This document shows, in pieces, positions 37,043-48,135 of a stretch of DNA of 64,000 nt. Position 1 is the first letter of the stretch. Every line of letters begins with the position of its first letter. Both the position numbers and the translations under genes were made by a program. Location of the stretch: NCBI GenBank assembly GCA_024449915.1, contig JAMZAV010000160.1, forward strand, positions 62,001 through 126,000. Reading direction: 5' to 3'. The DNA comes from Sweltsa coloradensis (taxonomy: Eukaryota > Arthropoda > Insecta > Plecoptera > Chloroperlidae). The notes beneath the pieces are model-generated. The model saw only the letters and a program-made list of their open reading frames with translations, had not been told where the DNA came from and did no database searches.

Positions 37043-37275
37043 CTGACGAAGACAACGATGAAAACGAAAATGAAAACGACGAAGATTACGAAGACGATGA
37101 CGACGACTACGAAGATGAGGAAGACTACGAAAATTACTAAGACGACGACGACAATGTGATAACAACGAAAACTACGATAACGATGAAGACGACGACGACA
37201 ATGTGATAACAACGAAAACTACGATAACGATGAAGACGACGACGACAATGTGATAACAACGAAATCGATAACGGA
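37043..37275. repeat. GAC/GAA-rich tract with a 47-bp tandem repeat
   Basis: Purine-rich GACGAAGA-type sequence leads into a 47-bp unit starting at 37141, 37188 and 37235 (the third partial). It would encode an acidic low-complexity stretch, but stops interrupt it and no flanking exon is visible. Confidence 0.8.
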
Positions 37276-37548
37276 TGAGACGTCAATGTGATACTGTACG
37301 ATGGAACATTCGAATGTTAAAAACAACTCGATAAGATAGACGTAGACGGTGTATACTTAGAAGGTGATAAGATTGTTTTTAATACAAGTATTTTAACGAT
37401 GAGATTGTATTTTCTGTCGTAGGCACATTCGTATGCTAGAACAACAAACTTATTAGTATTAGTTATATTTTAGATTTTGTTAAATTTTATATTTTTAATA
37501 TTAATTATTTTATTATAATTGATAGTTTTTTCTGTGTCGTAAGATTAT
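37276..37548. other. AT-rich non-coding DNA
   Basis: Nothing recognised. Confidence 0.4.

Positions 37549-37595
<47 letters not shown>
37549..37595. repeat. ATT microsatellite
   Basis: About 15 tandem trinucleotides. Confidence 0.9.
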
Positions 37596-37596
<1 letters not shown>

Positions 37597-37613
37597 AGCC
37601 TGCAAACTGCAGG

Positions 37614-38050
37614 CAGTGGCGTAGGAGTCGGGGGGGGGGGGGCTAGGGGGGGGGGCAAAACTAGCGTGAGTTAAATATTAATCCCTGAATTTACGTATAG
37701 TAAATATGCACATAAACACACAATTCGACTGTCACCTTGGTAAAACGAATATGTTTGCATGTATGCTTCATTACATAAAAAAATTAGGTTGAAATTTACT
37801 AAAAGTCTAGAATGGGCCACTTCACGTTCATTTTTTGAGTTTTTAGGTCGCAGATAGTTGCTGTAAACCATCGTTTACAGAGTCCGAGTGCAGTTAAAAC
37901 ATGACGAAATAACTGTGGTATGGTGAAAAAAATAAGCCTTCGGCGAAAGGGCCTCCGGCGGCTGGGGCTTTGCCCCAGACCCCGGCTTCCACCCAGAAAA
38001 TCTGCTAATGGGTTTGCCCCCCCAACTTTCAAAACGTTCCTACCCGCCTA
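37614..38050. mobile_element. hAT-like MITE, copy 1
   Basis: The left end is CAGTGGCGTAGGAGTCGGGG, and the right end (inverted) is TAGGCGGGTAGGAACG. Flanks ACTGCAGG (37606-37613) and ACTGCAAG (38051-38058) agree at 7 of 8 positions, as expected for an aged 8-bp hAT duplication. The interior matches the element at 53128-53640 in opposite orientation (segments about ggccacttcacgtt and gtttttaggtcgca). Confidence 0.75.
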
Positions 38051-38253
38051 ACTGCAAGCAAGAAGTACAAAAGCTATCATTGATATGTCTGTCTTTTCAC
38101 TTTTTAGAAGAGTTAAAACATGTCTGGTACCTCTGAAGGTCACAGCCATAAGCTGACCTAGTCCGTGTGAGTAGCGATGTGGTTTCACTAGAGCGTGATG
38201 TGAAGCAAGTTAGTTAGCAACACTCACGAGTCACGAATACGCAATGGACGTTT

Positions 38254-38738
38254 CGGGGTATTCACCCGCTAAAATCTTCCATAAGGAATAACATGGGGAC
38301 GATCTTTATACCCGTGACCTTGGAGTATTTTGATCTAAAAATATATTGGCCATTATTGACGTACTCTACAGCCTTTTCTGTAAATCCTCTATATTTTGTT
38401 TTGTAATTTGGGAAGTGGTTAGAATAGGTGTGATTTTGGAATGCATATTTTTGCGTGTTCGATAGTATATAGGCACAGTTTCATACGATGTTATTATAAA
38501 GAGCCATTTTAGATTGGTACGATGCTCTAGTATCAATGTGGAACAAAAAAATCAGGTTAAAGCCGATTTAAGAAATTTCCAAGACGACAATTTTCGCCAA
38601 TTTGTGGATTTAAAAAAATTGAAAAATTCGTGTAAAATCACAGTTACAAGATATAATTTTTTAAACGGTAATTTTAATGTAGTATTTTCTGTAGATTATG
38701 TAGCGGAAAATTATTTTTTTAGGTAATAGCCCCTTTAA
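38254..38738. mobile_element. Possible TTAA-flanked MITE
   Basis: The right end reads GGTAATAGCCCCTTTAA (TTAA at 38735-38738). The left end, CGGGGTATTCACC, is an imperfect inverse lacking its TTAA. The interior segment aaattcgtgtaaaatcacagtta resembles 21590-21615. Confidence 0.4.
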
Positions 38739-40017
38739 CGCACAAATCTAAAACTAGAAAAATATATTCTGGAAGTGGAAACATGCACATTGCAATGGTC
38801 ACAATAAAATTATTAACTCAAGTTCCTCATTTCAAACACTACTTGTTTTAGAAGATCATTGATACCATTTCATACATTTGCGCCTTTAAAAGCCAAATGA
38901 ATTGTGTGTGAAGTGACATTGCACCGAAGATTGCATATTTTTCAACGAGACTAATCCAAAGAATGGTAATGCAAACCTCTATGTGCACGTGGATTGAGCA
39001 CTGTTTCACCACCGTAACTCCATCAGAACTAAGTTTTGTTTTGAAATTATTATGTAATATTGAACGCAAGTTTGGTAATGGCTACTATGGTCACATGTGA
39101 CACAGCCCTCTCTGAGTAGTAATAAAATAACCATTAGAGAATGATACGAGTTTGTTTGAGAATTGAGATCTTCTGAGAGACAACAAAAATTAAAATCATG
39201 GAGAATTTCGGTGTAGAGTATAGGCTACTCATACATGGCAATGAATTGAGTAAATTTGATTGATTGTTTAATTTATAATACTTTAACACAGAATTTCTTT
39301 CATTTTACATCAAGCGTTAAAAAGCGAAAAATGTGATAACGTGATTTTGTTAAAAAAAACAATAGATTTGGATTCATTTTATTTAACGAACTACTGTCAG
39401 GCCTTTTGCATTCTGATCCATTCCCATGTGCCACATGGATATTGTGCAGAATTATGAAAGAATCGTACTTAATTGCCATTAGTATAACTAATTCTGTTCA
39501 GGGAATTCATTTTATCATTTAACACTTTATATACTAAACTCTATCGTCAATTATGTATAGAATCATCTAGCTTGACAATTTTACTTTTTACTTTTGTTGT
39601 AATTGCTTTGCTTGCCATTATATTTTACACCTGGTAGGTTATGATGGCAATTAAGATGGTGCTGGTTTTTGTGTGACTTGACTTACAATGTAATGTTGTT
39701 GCAAGCGCGGTATACGCAATAATGCGGTCGTTTAGGCGTTGGTCTCAGAAGCTAGACTCAGGCCTACCCAGTTCCAGATGTTACGTTGGGTATTTGTATA
39801 CGTCTGGCTCAAGAAGCCTAGCTGATCATTGATCAATATCAGACCAATCATCATCAGAAATACATGTTACGGAATGAAAGTGAAACAATGAAAAAACATT
39901 ATTGCGTTATACGTACGTGTGCGAAAAGGGGGCAACTATAAACACTAAGCACCAAGTACAAAGCATGTTCTTAAACGCCCTGGTGTTCGGATGCCATTTT
40001 GTGAACACTACAACCAC
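38739..40017. other. AT-rich non-coding DNA
   Basis: Nothing recognised. Confidence 0.45.
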
Positions 40018-40258
40018 AACGCAGAAGTACGGACAAGCTCAATCGTCTTTCAGTTTCAAGTATAGTAAATCAATGTCTAAAAAGCAGGCGTACGTGCTAC
40101 AACTGACATCATCCACACACGTATTTCCATTTTTTATGTCATTCCAACGCAGAAGTACGGAAAACGCTTAATAGCCTTTCAAGTAGTAAATCAAATTAAT
40201 CAATGTCTAAAAAGCAAGCTTACGTGGGCTAGCTGACATCATCCACACACGTATTTTC
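40018..40258. repeat. Two-copy 128-bp tandem duplication
   Basis: Units start AACGCAGAAGTACGG at 40018 and 40146. Both contain TCAATGTCTAAAAAGCA and end near CATCCACACACGTATTT. The second unit has several indels. The open frame 39902-40171 merely crosses it. Confidence 0.8.
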
Positions 40259-42004
40259 GGAAGTTGTTTCCCAAGGACAACAACATTGCAGGGTTACCAG
40301 GTAATTTCAGAATATTATGCCTTCTAGAGACAATGGAGAGTAATTAAAAGTGTCAGTGCCTATCATTAGCGAACTGGCCACTTCCCGCAGATAATGAAGG
40401 GGAAAACAATAAAACGGTATATTGTGAAGGTTAGGATATTCGAGTATACCATTAATTCTGTTTTTCGGTAATTTTCCTAATTATATTTTGTTTGCGCATA
40501 TAACTTCTTATTTAACATCGCCAGTCTTCTATAATTATATTTCAACTAATAATTAATTTTGATAAAAGTCAATATTATGTCGACACAATAATCTAAGTTT
40601 CTATTCGCTTGTCGCAGCAGATAAACAGTGCGGAATAGACATACAGTTTCGCACAATTACCTACCCAAGAAGAATTTTACCGAGCATTGATTGACTGAAA
40701 ATCATTAGGCGATTTCTTTACTTGCTGTACTAATCCTAAACTCCACAAATATGAAATCACACGACATTGTTTTTCCTACACGATGGCGAAAGAAATATTT
40801 ATTACGTTGAAGGGCATTTATGCATATCCTGGTATACAAGGTGAATTGGTTATAGGTGAAAATTTTGTATGGGCGTTTTAAACATTTTTTATTATAAATA
40901 CTAGATAAATAAAAAATATAACCCTAGGCTGATTCGCTAAAAGCGAGCTTTCATGGCCAACTGCATTATAGTGGATCGTAAAAATATGGTTATAATTAGA
41001 TACACTTTTCTTATACAACGCAAGGCGCCCTAAATGTACCATTTAGTTATTTACCTGAATACACAATTCTATAATTTACATCTAGCCATTATTGCCATTA
41101 TTGGCAATCATCAACAGCCAGCCCACATTTAATCGATATTTGAGGGCCCAAATGTATAATTAGTTCTATCCCATAAATTTCTTGGATCACCTTTAATATT
41201 TTCTTACATTGTTTAAATTATTTAAGGTAAGTTTACAAGCAAAAACCAACAGTTTTTATACTGTTACGAAATGATGGTATTTTTAGACAGAAACTAAATG
41301 ACGCTTCCACCAGGCAATTTCTGATGTCTTAATACCAACATAACAGCTTCGTATATAGTCGACTATTACAAAACCAAGGTTAAATATACGGTATATAAAT
41401 ATTAGTGAAGGCTTTCATGGTCGAATGATGAATTAGATATACCAGTTGTGAGTGAGGACTATGCGTAAATAATACGTTATAGGTTTAAAATTAAAATAAG
41501 ATAAACTTTCGACGTTTAGTGGAGATTGCACCTGTTTATTTAACAAAACAAAAATCAGACAAGGTAAAAAATATGCAAATAGGGAACATCATTTTGGCCT
41601 ATTAACATAGTACAAACTCTACGAAACATCAAAAGCAAATCTTCCTTTAATTTAAAACTATTACGAGTCCCTATGTAAGTGGTCTACATCCAGAAAAGGT
41701 ATATCTTACATATTATGTTCTGTGCTGTAATTCAATAGTATATTTTATTGAACATTTGCATTTTATGGATTCTGCTCATTTTGAAATATATGCATGTCAT
41801 AGTTTTTTTACATCGGAAGAGGCTATAAATACTTTATGGTACAATTCACGTGAACTTACGTCATCTCTACTAGTGATCTTATAATAATTGCGTTGTTTAC
41901 AGTCGCGTTATTCAAGTTATATAGGTAGTTAGGGCTAAAACATCACGATTAATGTTTCTTTGTGCCATCAGAGCCATTGAGTTGGATGGTATCGTCAAGG
42001 ACAA
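40259..42004. other. AT-rich non-coding DNA
   Basis: No gene or repeat recognised. Confidence 0.45.
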
Positions 42005-42075
42005 GGGTGAAAAACTATGCGGGTTTCGAACCCACATCTCTATAGGTTCTATCAGTATGAAGTCATGAACCACTT
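42005..42075 (-). repeat. tRNA-derived SINE head
   Basis: The minus strand has an A-box-like GTGGTTCATGACTTC (42059-42073) and a B-box GTGGGTTCGAAACCC (42019-42034). Downstream sequence shares a loose GGTATCGTCAAGGACAAGG theme with the copy near 48040. Confidence 0.5.
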
Positions 42076-43666
42076 TATATAAACGTGTAAAAAATGCAGC
42101 ATGCTGCCGCAGCCAACATGACTAAGGTATCATTTTAATGTTTAACTTAGTTTTAAATATTGTTGTAATAATTTGTGTACCATATATAGGTGTGTGACCA
42201 ATTTACCGATCACTGTATCTGTCACCCGGTATATACACATGGCATGTATTGTTTTATTTTATTCATAATAAACTGCAACTTAAATGTTATAAAAGCCATT
42301 CAAAGGTATACTGAGGCCTATTAATAATCTATCAAAAGCAAAACAGTGAACATTTTCGATTGGAGATTTTCAACGTTCCATCACAGACGTGTGAGACGGA
42401 CGGACGGACAATATGCTCCCTGAAAATAGTACAAAACCATATACAATGTGATGTTGAAATATTCTAGAAACATGTCGTTCTCTCCGTTTCATGAAATTGT
42501 TATGTTGATTCAAGACTGTTGCCACTTGTCTGTGAGCTTGAGAAAACCAGGTCTTTACGCAGAAGGCAGAGGTTTAGTCTGGATCACTTGGAAGCTCTAT
42601 CGTTTGTCCTATCGGGTAAGAATTGCGGTATCAGATTCAGAGCACATTTTCCAAAAATTACTCACTTTCTTTACTAACTGACCGTAAATAAATATGCACC
42701 AAATAAGTAATTTGTAGTAATTTCGAAATCTTGCGAAGAGTAAAAATATTTTATATGTTAAAATGTGCTCTGATAGCGACATGCACTCATCCCTTGTTAA
42801 CATTGTCCAAAAATTCGATTTTTTGGGGGTGAAAATTGGAGGTTGAAAAGTGGTCCAATTGTATATGAAATTAGCTGGATTTGACGATCAAGTGAATTTT
42901 TAAATAGACATTTAACATTGTAAACAAAGTTGACCCGTGCACTTTCTAACCGGGGAACTCAACGTTATCACACATCGGCGGTAAACAAATATACACAGTA
43001 CACTACCCAATAATGTCACATCATAGCCAACAAGCACTCATTCTTCCCTATCTCGTGTAAATACAACGTATGTCAAGTCAAGTTCTTGATATGGTGCCAA
43101 TGTTCAATACAAAATACATTCTCGGCAAAAGAATAACAATAGATTTGCGACACAGACTACATTTTATTTTTTCCTAAAGAACCTGTGATAAGACGATAGA
43201 GAATCAACCATTTATCAGTGTCCATGACATTAAGTTTTGTAGAAAAATGGGATAAGAATTATCAATCTCAGCTTATTTGTATGTGACTGACTGATAGCAA
43301 TTCTAATTTCTTAGATACAAACTTGCAATCATTAATGAAAAAATATGTTTGATTTTGCCTTTAACTTTATGTGACACTTCAATAGTTGTAAAAGTTTGTC
43401 CCTGCTGAGTGGTCAATTGCGAAAGCGAGCCACATGAAAGCACACTAATAACTCCAATCACACAACTAAAATAACAAGATAACCTTTGTGTTAAATCTAA
43501 TTAGGTTGACAATACAGTTTAAGAGTTTGCACAATTTATGTCGGCTATAGCCATAAGGAAGACACTTGTCGCTATGATGGGATGGGGCTATAAGATTGAT
43601 TTACTTCAAAGGTTGTAAGTTGCAAGCTTCTATGACAGAACAGAGCATAAACCCTTCTTTTTATAG
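42076..43666. other. Non-coding DNA
   Basis: The open frame 42448-42681 and its mirror at 42609-42803 overlap and have no motif. Nothing else is recognised. Confidence 0.4.
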
Positions 43667-43868
43667 AGGGTATCGAACCCCGGTCTCCCGATTGCCGGTC
43701 AAGTGCTTTACCCCTAAGAATCTGAATAGATCTATAAATCTGTTGTATATCTGTTGTTTTTGGGGTTTGATACCCCGCTGAGATAATTTTTTTAATTTCT
43801 GAGTTGATTTCTATAAAATCAATTACACCTACGGGATTCTCGATTAATGAAATTGAGAAATAATCCCT
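43667..43868. repeat. SINE family T, rearranged copy T3
   Basis: A tRNA-like head lies on the minus strand (43667-43718; B-box GGTTCGATACCC, with GGCAATCGGGAG before it). The 3' T-arm (GGGGTTTGATACCCC, 43762-43776) and the 3' module (43790-43868) lie on the plus strand. This looks like two insertions or an inversion. Confidence 0.6.
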
Positions 43869-44010
43869 CGCTCATACCTGCATGCGTTAGGTAATGACAT
43901 TCTAAATCGTGTTTAGATGGTCAGTTCAAAGGCAGCAGAATTGTTGCAGTACTGTTCCAATCTATTCAGATCTACAATGCACCAACAATCCAGATGTTAT
44001 TAAGTTAACC

Positions 44011-44175
44011 TGCTCGGTAGTTTAGGGGTAAAGCACTCGACCGGAAATCGGGAGACCGGGGTTCAATACCCCGCTGAGATGGATTTTTAAATTTCTGGAT
44101 TGATTTCTATAAAATCAATTAAACCTACGGGAGTGTTTCCCAATTATTGAAATTGAGAGATTAACCCTTCTATTC
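44011..44175 (+). mobile_element. SINE family T, best copy T4 with tRNA-like head
   Basis: The head (44011-44080) has an A box TAGTTTAGGGG, an anticodon arm CTCGA/TCGGG with a 7-nt loop, and a T arm CGGGG/CCCCG with B-box GGTTCAATACC. The acceptor ends pair only partly. The 3' module (44090-44175) matches T1-T3: ttctggattgatttct, aaacctacgggag, gtttccc, aaattgagaga. Confidence 0.7.
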
Positions 44176-44286
44176 AGCTCTAATGTATATGGCCATGCTT
44201 TCCTCCAGCGTTCTTTGCCTGCATGTCCATGTCACGTGTTACAATAAAAACCGAGCATGTGCTATTTTGAAGGGAGGATTGCTATC

Positions 44287-44424
44287 GTTGTTCCGAAGCA
44301 AGTAAGCCAATGCTGACGGCACCGGGGGGTGGATTACAGCCAATCAGCGGTCCCCAATTTAAAATACTGGTCGCTCATTGGCCCGCCGAGGGCGCGCGCA
44401 TCGGCATAGTTGCTTTGGAACAAC
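44287..44424. mobile_element. Palindromic MITE, copy M3
   Basis: It runs from GTTGTTCCGAAGCAAGTAAG to GGAACAAC, with the same core as M1 (CCAATCAGCGG, CTCATTGGCCCGCCG). The flanks do not show a clear TA duplication. Confidence 0.7.
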
Positions 44425-44936
44425 ATTAATCTGTCCGGCAACACCACCAAGGAGACTTCAACGCTGGGAAGAATGGTAGCTTCGCTCCCTATACTCTTGT
44501 ACCCGACCTTGAAAGTAGGTTATTGAACTACGTTCATCGCAATCTGTCCACAGTAAGCTAATACGATATGGTAATGTTTATCTCACTGTAACTCTATGAA
44601 AACAAGTCGACGTATGGTCTCCACTGTACAACAAAGAAAAACAGTAAATTGTACAAAATAATCTAAATAATATTTAATAAATGGCCTCAATGTAAATTGT
44701 GATATTTATGCAAGCTCTTTATATACAAGAGGTACCAGAAAAATTATCATTGACTATTTCGTGAGATGCAAATTACCATTTTTTAAAATTAATCCATCGG
44801 TAAGGGGTTTTTATTATCGCTATGTTTGATAGACCGCCATTTACAGCAAGAAAGTTATTACAATAACTTATAAATATAATTGATAATAACTCTACGTTTA
44901 TGGTGATTAATTATTACTGGAGTACTCCGATTTATT
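44425..44936. other. Non-coding DNA
   Basis: Nothing recognised. Confidence 0.4.
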
Positions 44937-45550
44937 GGATGAGCGTAGCGAGCGTAGCGAGCGAAGCGAAGATTCCATTTCACTATACTGGAGAAAAAAA
45001 TCCGGAATGTTTTTTTTTTTTTCTTTCTTTCTTTCTTTTTGTATTTTTGTCTGTCTGTTAACACGATTCCGGCTAAACCGATACTCCGATTGCGATGAAA
45101 TTTTATGGAGGCCTTCGAAATCTCTGAGCTAAGAACTGCCACGTTTTTGAGCGCAATCGAAAAATTATTTCTCATGAAAATCGCAATTTTACGATTTTTT
45201 TCGATTTTTAAAAAATTTCTTCGACTTATAACTCCTACATGCTTTATCCGATTGTAATGATTTTTTCACAGAACCTTAATTTTAAGAATTAATATATTCG
45301 TGTAAAATTTGTGCGTAATCGAATAATTATTTCTTATGAAAATTTCAATATTACGATTTTTTCCTTTTTTAAAATTACGATTAATTAAAAAAAATAAGTT
45401 AATTTTTTATTTAATTTGATTTAATTTAAAAAAAATTTCAACAAAGTTCTGATTTTTCACAGAACAACAGAAAATCCGCAAAACACATGGCAGCTCAATT
45501 CACCAATTACGCTCATCCAACAACGCGGCGGGACTTAAGCGTTTTCCTAG
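44937..45550 (+). mobile_element. HINE-type element, copy E
   Basis: It runs from GGATGAGCGTAGCGAGCG to TTTTCCTAG, with T on both sides. The subterminal inverted copy (TTACGCTCATCC, about 45508-45519) and hairpin AACGC/GCGTT (45522-45543) are intact. The 3' subtype is as in copy C. The open frames at 44858-45175 and 44935-45132 are translations of the repeat. Confidence 0.8.
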
Positions 45551-45789
45551 TTTATAGAATAGGCCTACCACGATTTCTCATTACTGACTTTCAACACAAC
45601 CAATGTTTGAATCAAAGAGTTAAAAATGTATACGAATGCAATTTGAAAGAAGTAAATTTCTTGAGTTGAAAAAAAAGGATAAATCAACTCGAGTATGCGC
45701 ATTCTATAACTACGATACATAAGTGTTACGCTTAGGTATTTTATAGATCCATGTATTTTCGACACTGTCCATGCATTACAGTCTAGTCA

Positions 45790-45843
45790 ACACAAGTAAC
45801 GCAGGTCTTATCTCCGTGGGTTCGATCCCCACATAAGGCATGG
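45790..45843 (+). repeat. tRNA-like remnant
   Basis: A perfect T arm, GTGGG/CCCAC with TTCGATC loop (45816-45832), is preceded by weak A-box-like sequence. Confidence 0.4.
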
Positions 45844-46685
45844 ATGGCATTTCGATGTTGCCATTCAGTCTCATATATAATGTATCATAATATATTTCTT
45901 GGATGTCAACTGCTTTAATTAATAAGAAACCACAAACACGTATACGATGAAACATATTTCCGTTTGTCTTTTCCAGCTAATTATGACTAACTCAATAGGA
46001 ATCATGTTAACTTCTTCAAGAGAACTTCGAATGCTTCCTGATGTTAGTCCTGTATTTGCCTACGTATGGTTCCTTCAGCTAGAGAGCAATGACTGCTGAA
46101 AACTTCCGCCTGTTCAAGTACATAAGGCGGTGGAAGTAAACAAGTAACAGGTTTTCAAGGCCGAACTAAGACTAAGAAGGTTTGGCGAAGCTGAAAGTTG
46201 CGCCATTGTTGTCTATTGCTCTACTTCAAACTATTGCATAAAACAAATCACGTCGCTCTTCAAAATAGTCTCTAATTTGGGTAGGGTGGGAACCATGAAT
46301 ACAGAAACAGGTTACATAATTGGTACATAGATCTTTTGAGGAATGGGACTTATTTTATATTTTAATTCCGTATATTTAATCCAACTTTATATTACGATAG
46401 AGGACAAATAAATTAAACCCTCCCCTATGATATAACCCTGTTCTATTTTCTTTGCTCATTTTGGCAGGAAGGATTATTAAATTTCTATTTAAACCATGCT
46501 CATACATTATCAGTTCGAATACAAGATAAACATATTATAAAGGTATCCCAATTTCCTACTCCAATATACCTAGTTAGTCACCTGAAGAGGGGCACATCAG
46601 GTAAAAACTGGTGTGCACCCGAAAACGGGTTTCCTACAAAAATTGATTTATTATGCCCACATATTATTACGGATAATGTAATATA
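45844..46685. other. AT-rich non-coding DNA
   Basis: Nothing recognised. Confidence 0.45.
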
Positions 46686-46822
46686 GCTGCTCCATCGAAA
46701 GAATGCAGATGCTAGCGGCATCGGCGGGGCCGGGCGGGCCAATGAGCGATCGGTATTTTAAATTAGGGGCCGCTGATTGGCTAGAACTAGCCCGCCGGTG
46801 ACGTTACCACCTGCAAACAACT
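46686..46822. mobile_element. Palindromic MITE, copy M4 (worn)
   Basis: It begins GCTGCTCCATCGAAAG and contains CCAATGAGCGATC, CCGCTGATTGG and CCGCCGGTGACG in the M2 orientation. The right end is decayed. Confidence 0.65.
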
Positions 46823-48074
46823 GCATTTTCAACAAACTAAACCTCTTGCTATTACTCTTCACTTCATACTTCGGTATCTTATACGTCGTGGATACGGTAC
46901 CAATATATAATATATATATTTGTCGTTAGATAAGATGAGCTTTTTGTGGAAACAAAATCACTGTTCCAGAACAAAATGACCTTGAATATAGCAACTAGGT
47001 AGTCTCGTTAAAACGTTTGGTAATGAAATATTATGTGGAATTTTACCGAGAAAATCTAATTATTTCAGTTATTACATTACACAGGTTTTGGAACAAGTTT
47101 TCCCTTATAATATAGTGTATAATAATCTCGTTTGTAGTCCCAGCATGTGAATTTATTGTTAATGGGGTATTTATATGCATGCACCAATATGTACCAGCTG
47201 CATGCATAGGCCTAGCTCGAGCCTAGCTGCTTCGTTGAAGTTGTGTGCACTTATATGATTACGGTTGTGAATAAGAGCTAGCAAGCAAGATATTATACTC
47301 TGATTCTGATGGGGTGCGGGACTGGTCTAGCCACCACTAATCAATTCAGATGTACACTGTAGGCCTACAGCTTGTTTTCATAAGGGTTAATAATGTGAAG
47401 TCCTACCATACTGGTCTACAGAGAAATCTAGAAATGGGGAAAAAAGCAAAACAAGACTGCAATATTAGCTTTAGATTTACCATAGCTTGTAGTTGTACGT
47501 AATGCATAAGGAACATTAAATTAATAAATATAATATTCATTTACAGTTTCTAGTAGTATAGGATCTCGGTCTAATAAAGTTTGATTATTTGATGAGATGA
47601 CTTTTTTAATTGATTTTTTGGATCGATCCCTATTTTGATTAAGAGCTTCATTATAATTAACAAAAATATTTGGATATGTTAAATGTTAATTCCCTCTTCA
47701 AACTGTGTTCGAGATATGGCCATTGCTCATTAAAAAACTAGAATTATTCGGCTAGGGATTTCGAACTCAGGGGATGAAGGGAGGGTACTAGTGCAAAAAC
47801 ATCAGCGACGAAACTGCTTAGTAGGCCTGTAATATGCATTGCCAGGACTTGTGTTCCTACCTACACAAAGCATAAAATTGCATAATATGCAGTTGGGCGG
47901 AAATAAAAAATAGGATGACCTCAGCCAGTGGCATAATTACGAGCCATCAAGGTCATGCTAATAGGAAAGCCACAAAAATAATCAGTCATGGTTTATGGAA
48001 TTATTGTTGTTTGTGATTGACGTCTCTACTATAACAGTGACGACAAGATGAAGATCATGGGCAATCTCAACAGT
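46823..48074. other. AT-rich non-coding DNA
   Basis: TAGGCCTA octamers lie at 47207 and 47360. Nothing else is recognised. Confidence 0.45.
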
Positions 48075-48135
48075 CGTTGCGTAATGTGGGATTCAAACCT
48101 CGGTCCATTGGTTCTATATTATTTGCAATCGCTAT
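48075..48135 (-). repeat. tRNA-like remnant
   Basis: The minus strand has a B-box-like GAGGTTTGAATCCCAC (48085-48100), preceded by ggttctat-type sequence shared with the 42005 copy. The A-box side is decayed. Confidence 0.35.

Noticed and set aside
37021..37212. Acidic or valine-rich protein from the GAC/GAA tract
   Set aside because: Either strand gives only low-complexity sequence from a tandem repeat, with stops and no flanking coding DNA.
44011..44080. Functional tRNA gene
   Set aside because: The acceptor stem pairs only partly, loop position 33 is not T, and the sequence continues into a repeated SINE tail.
44858..45175. Ser-Glu-Arg repeat protein (both strands)
   Set aside because: It translates the GAGCGTA/GAGCGAA repeats at the HINE 5' end. 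The same frames appear in other copies.
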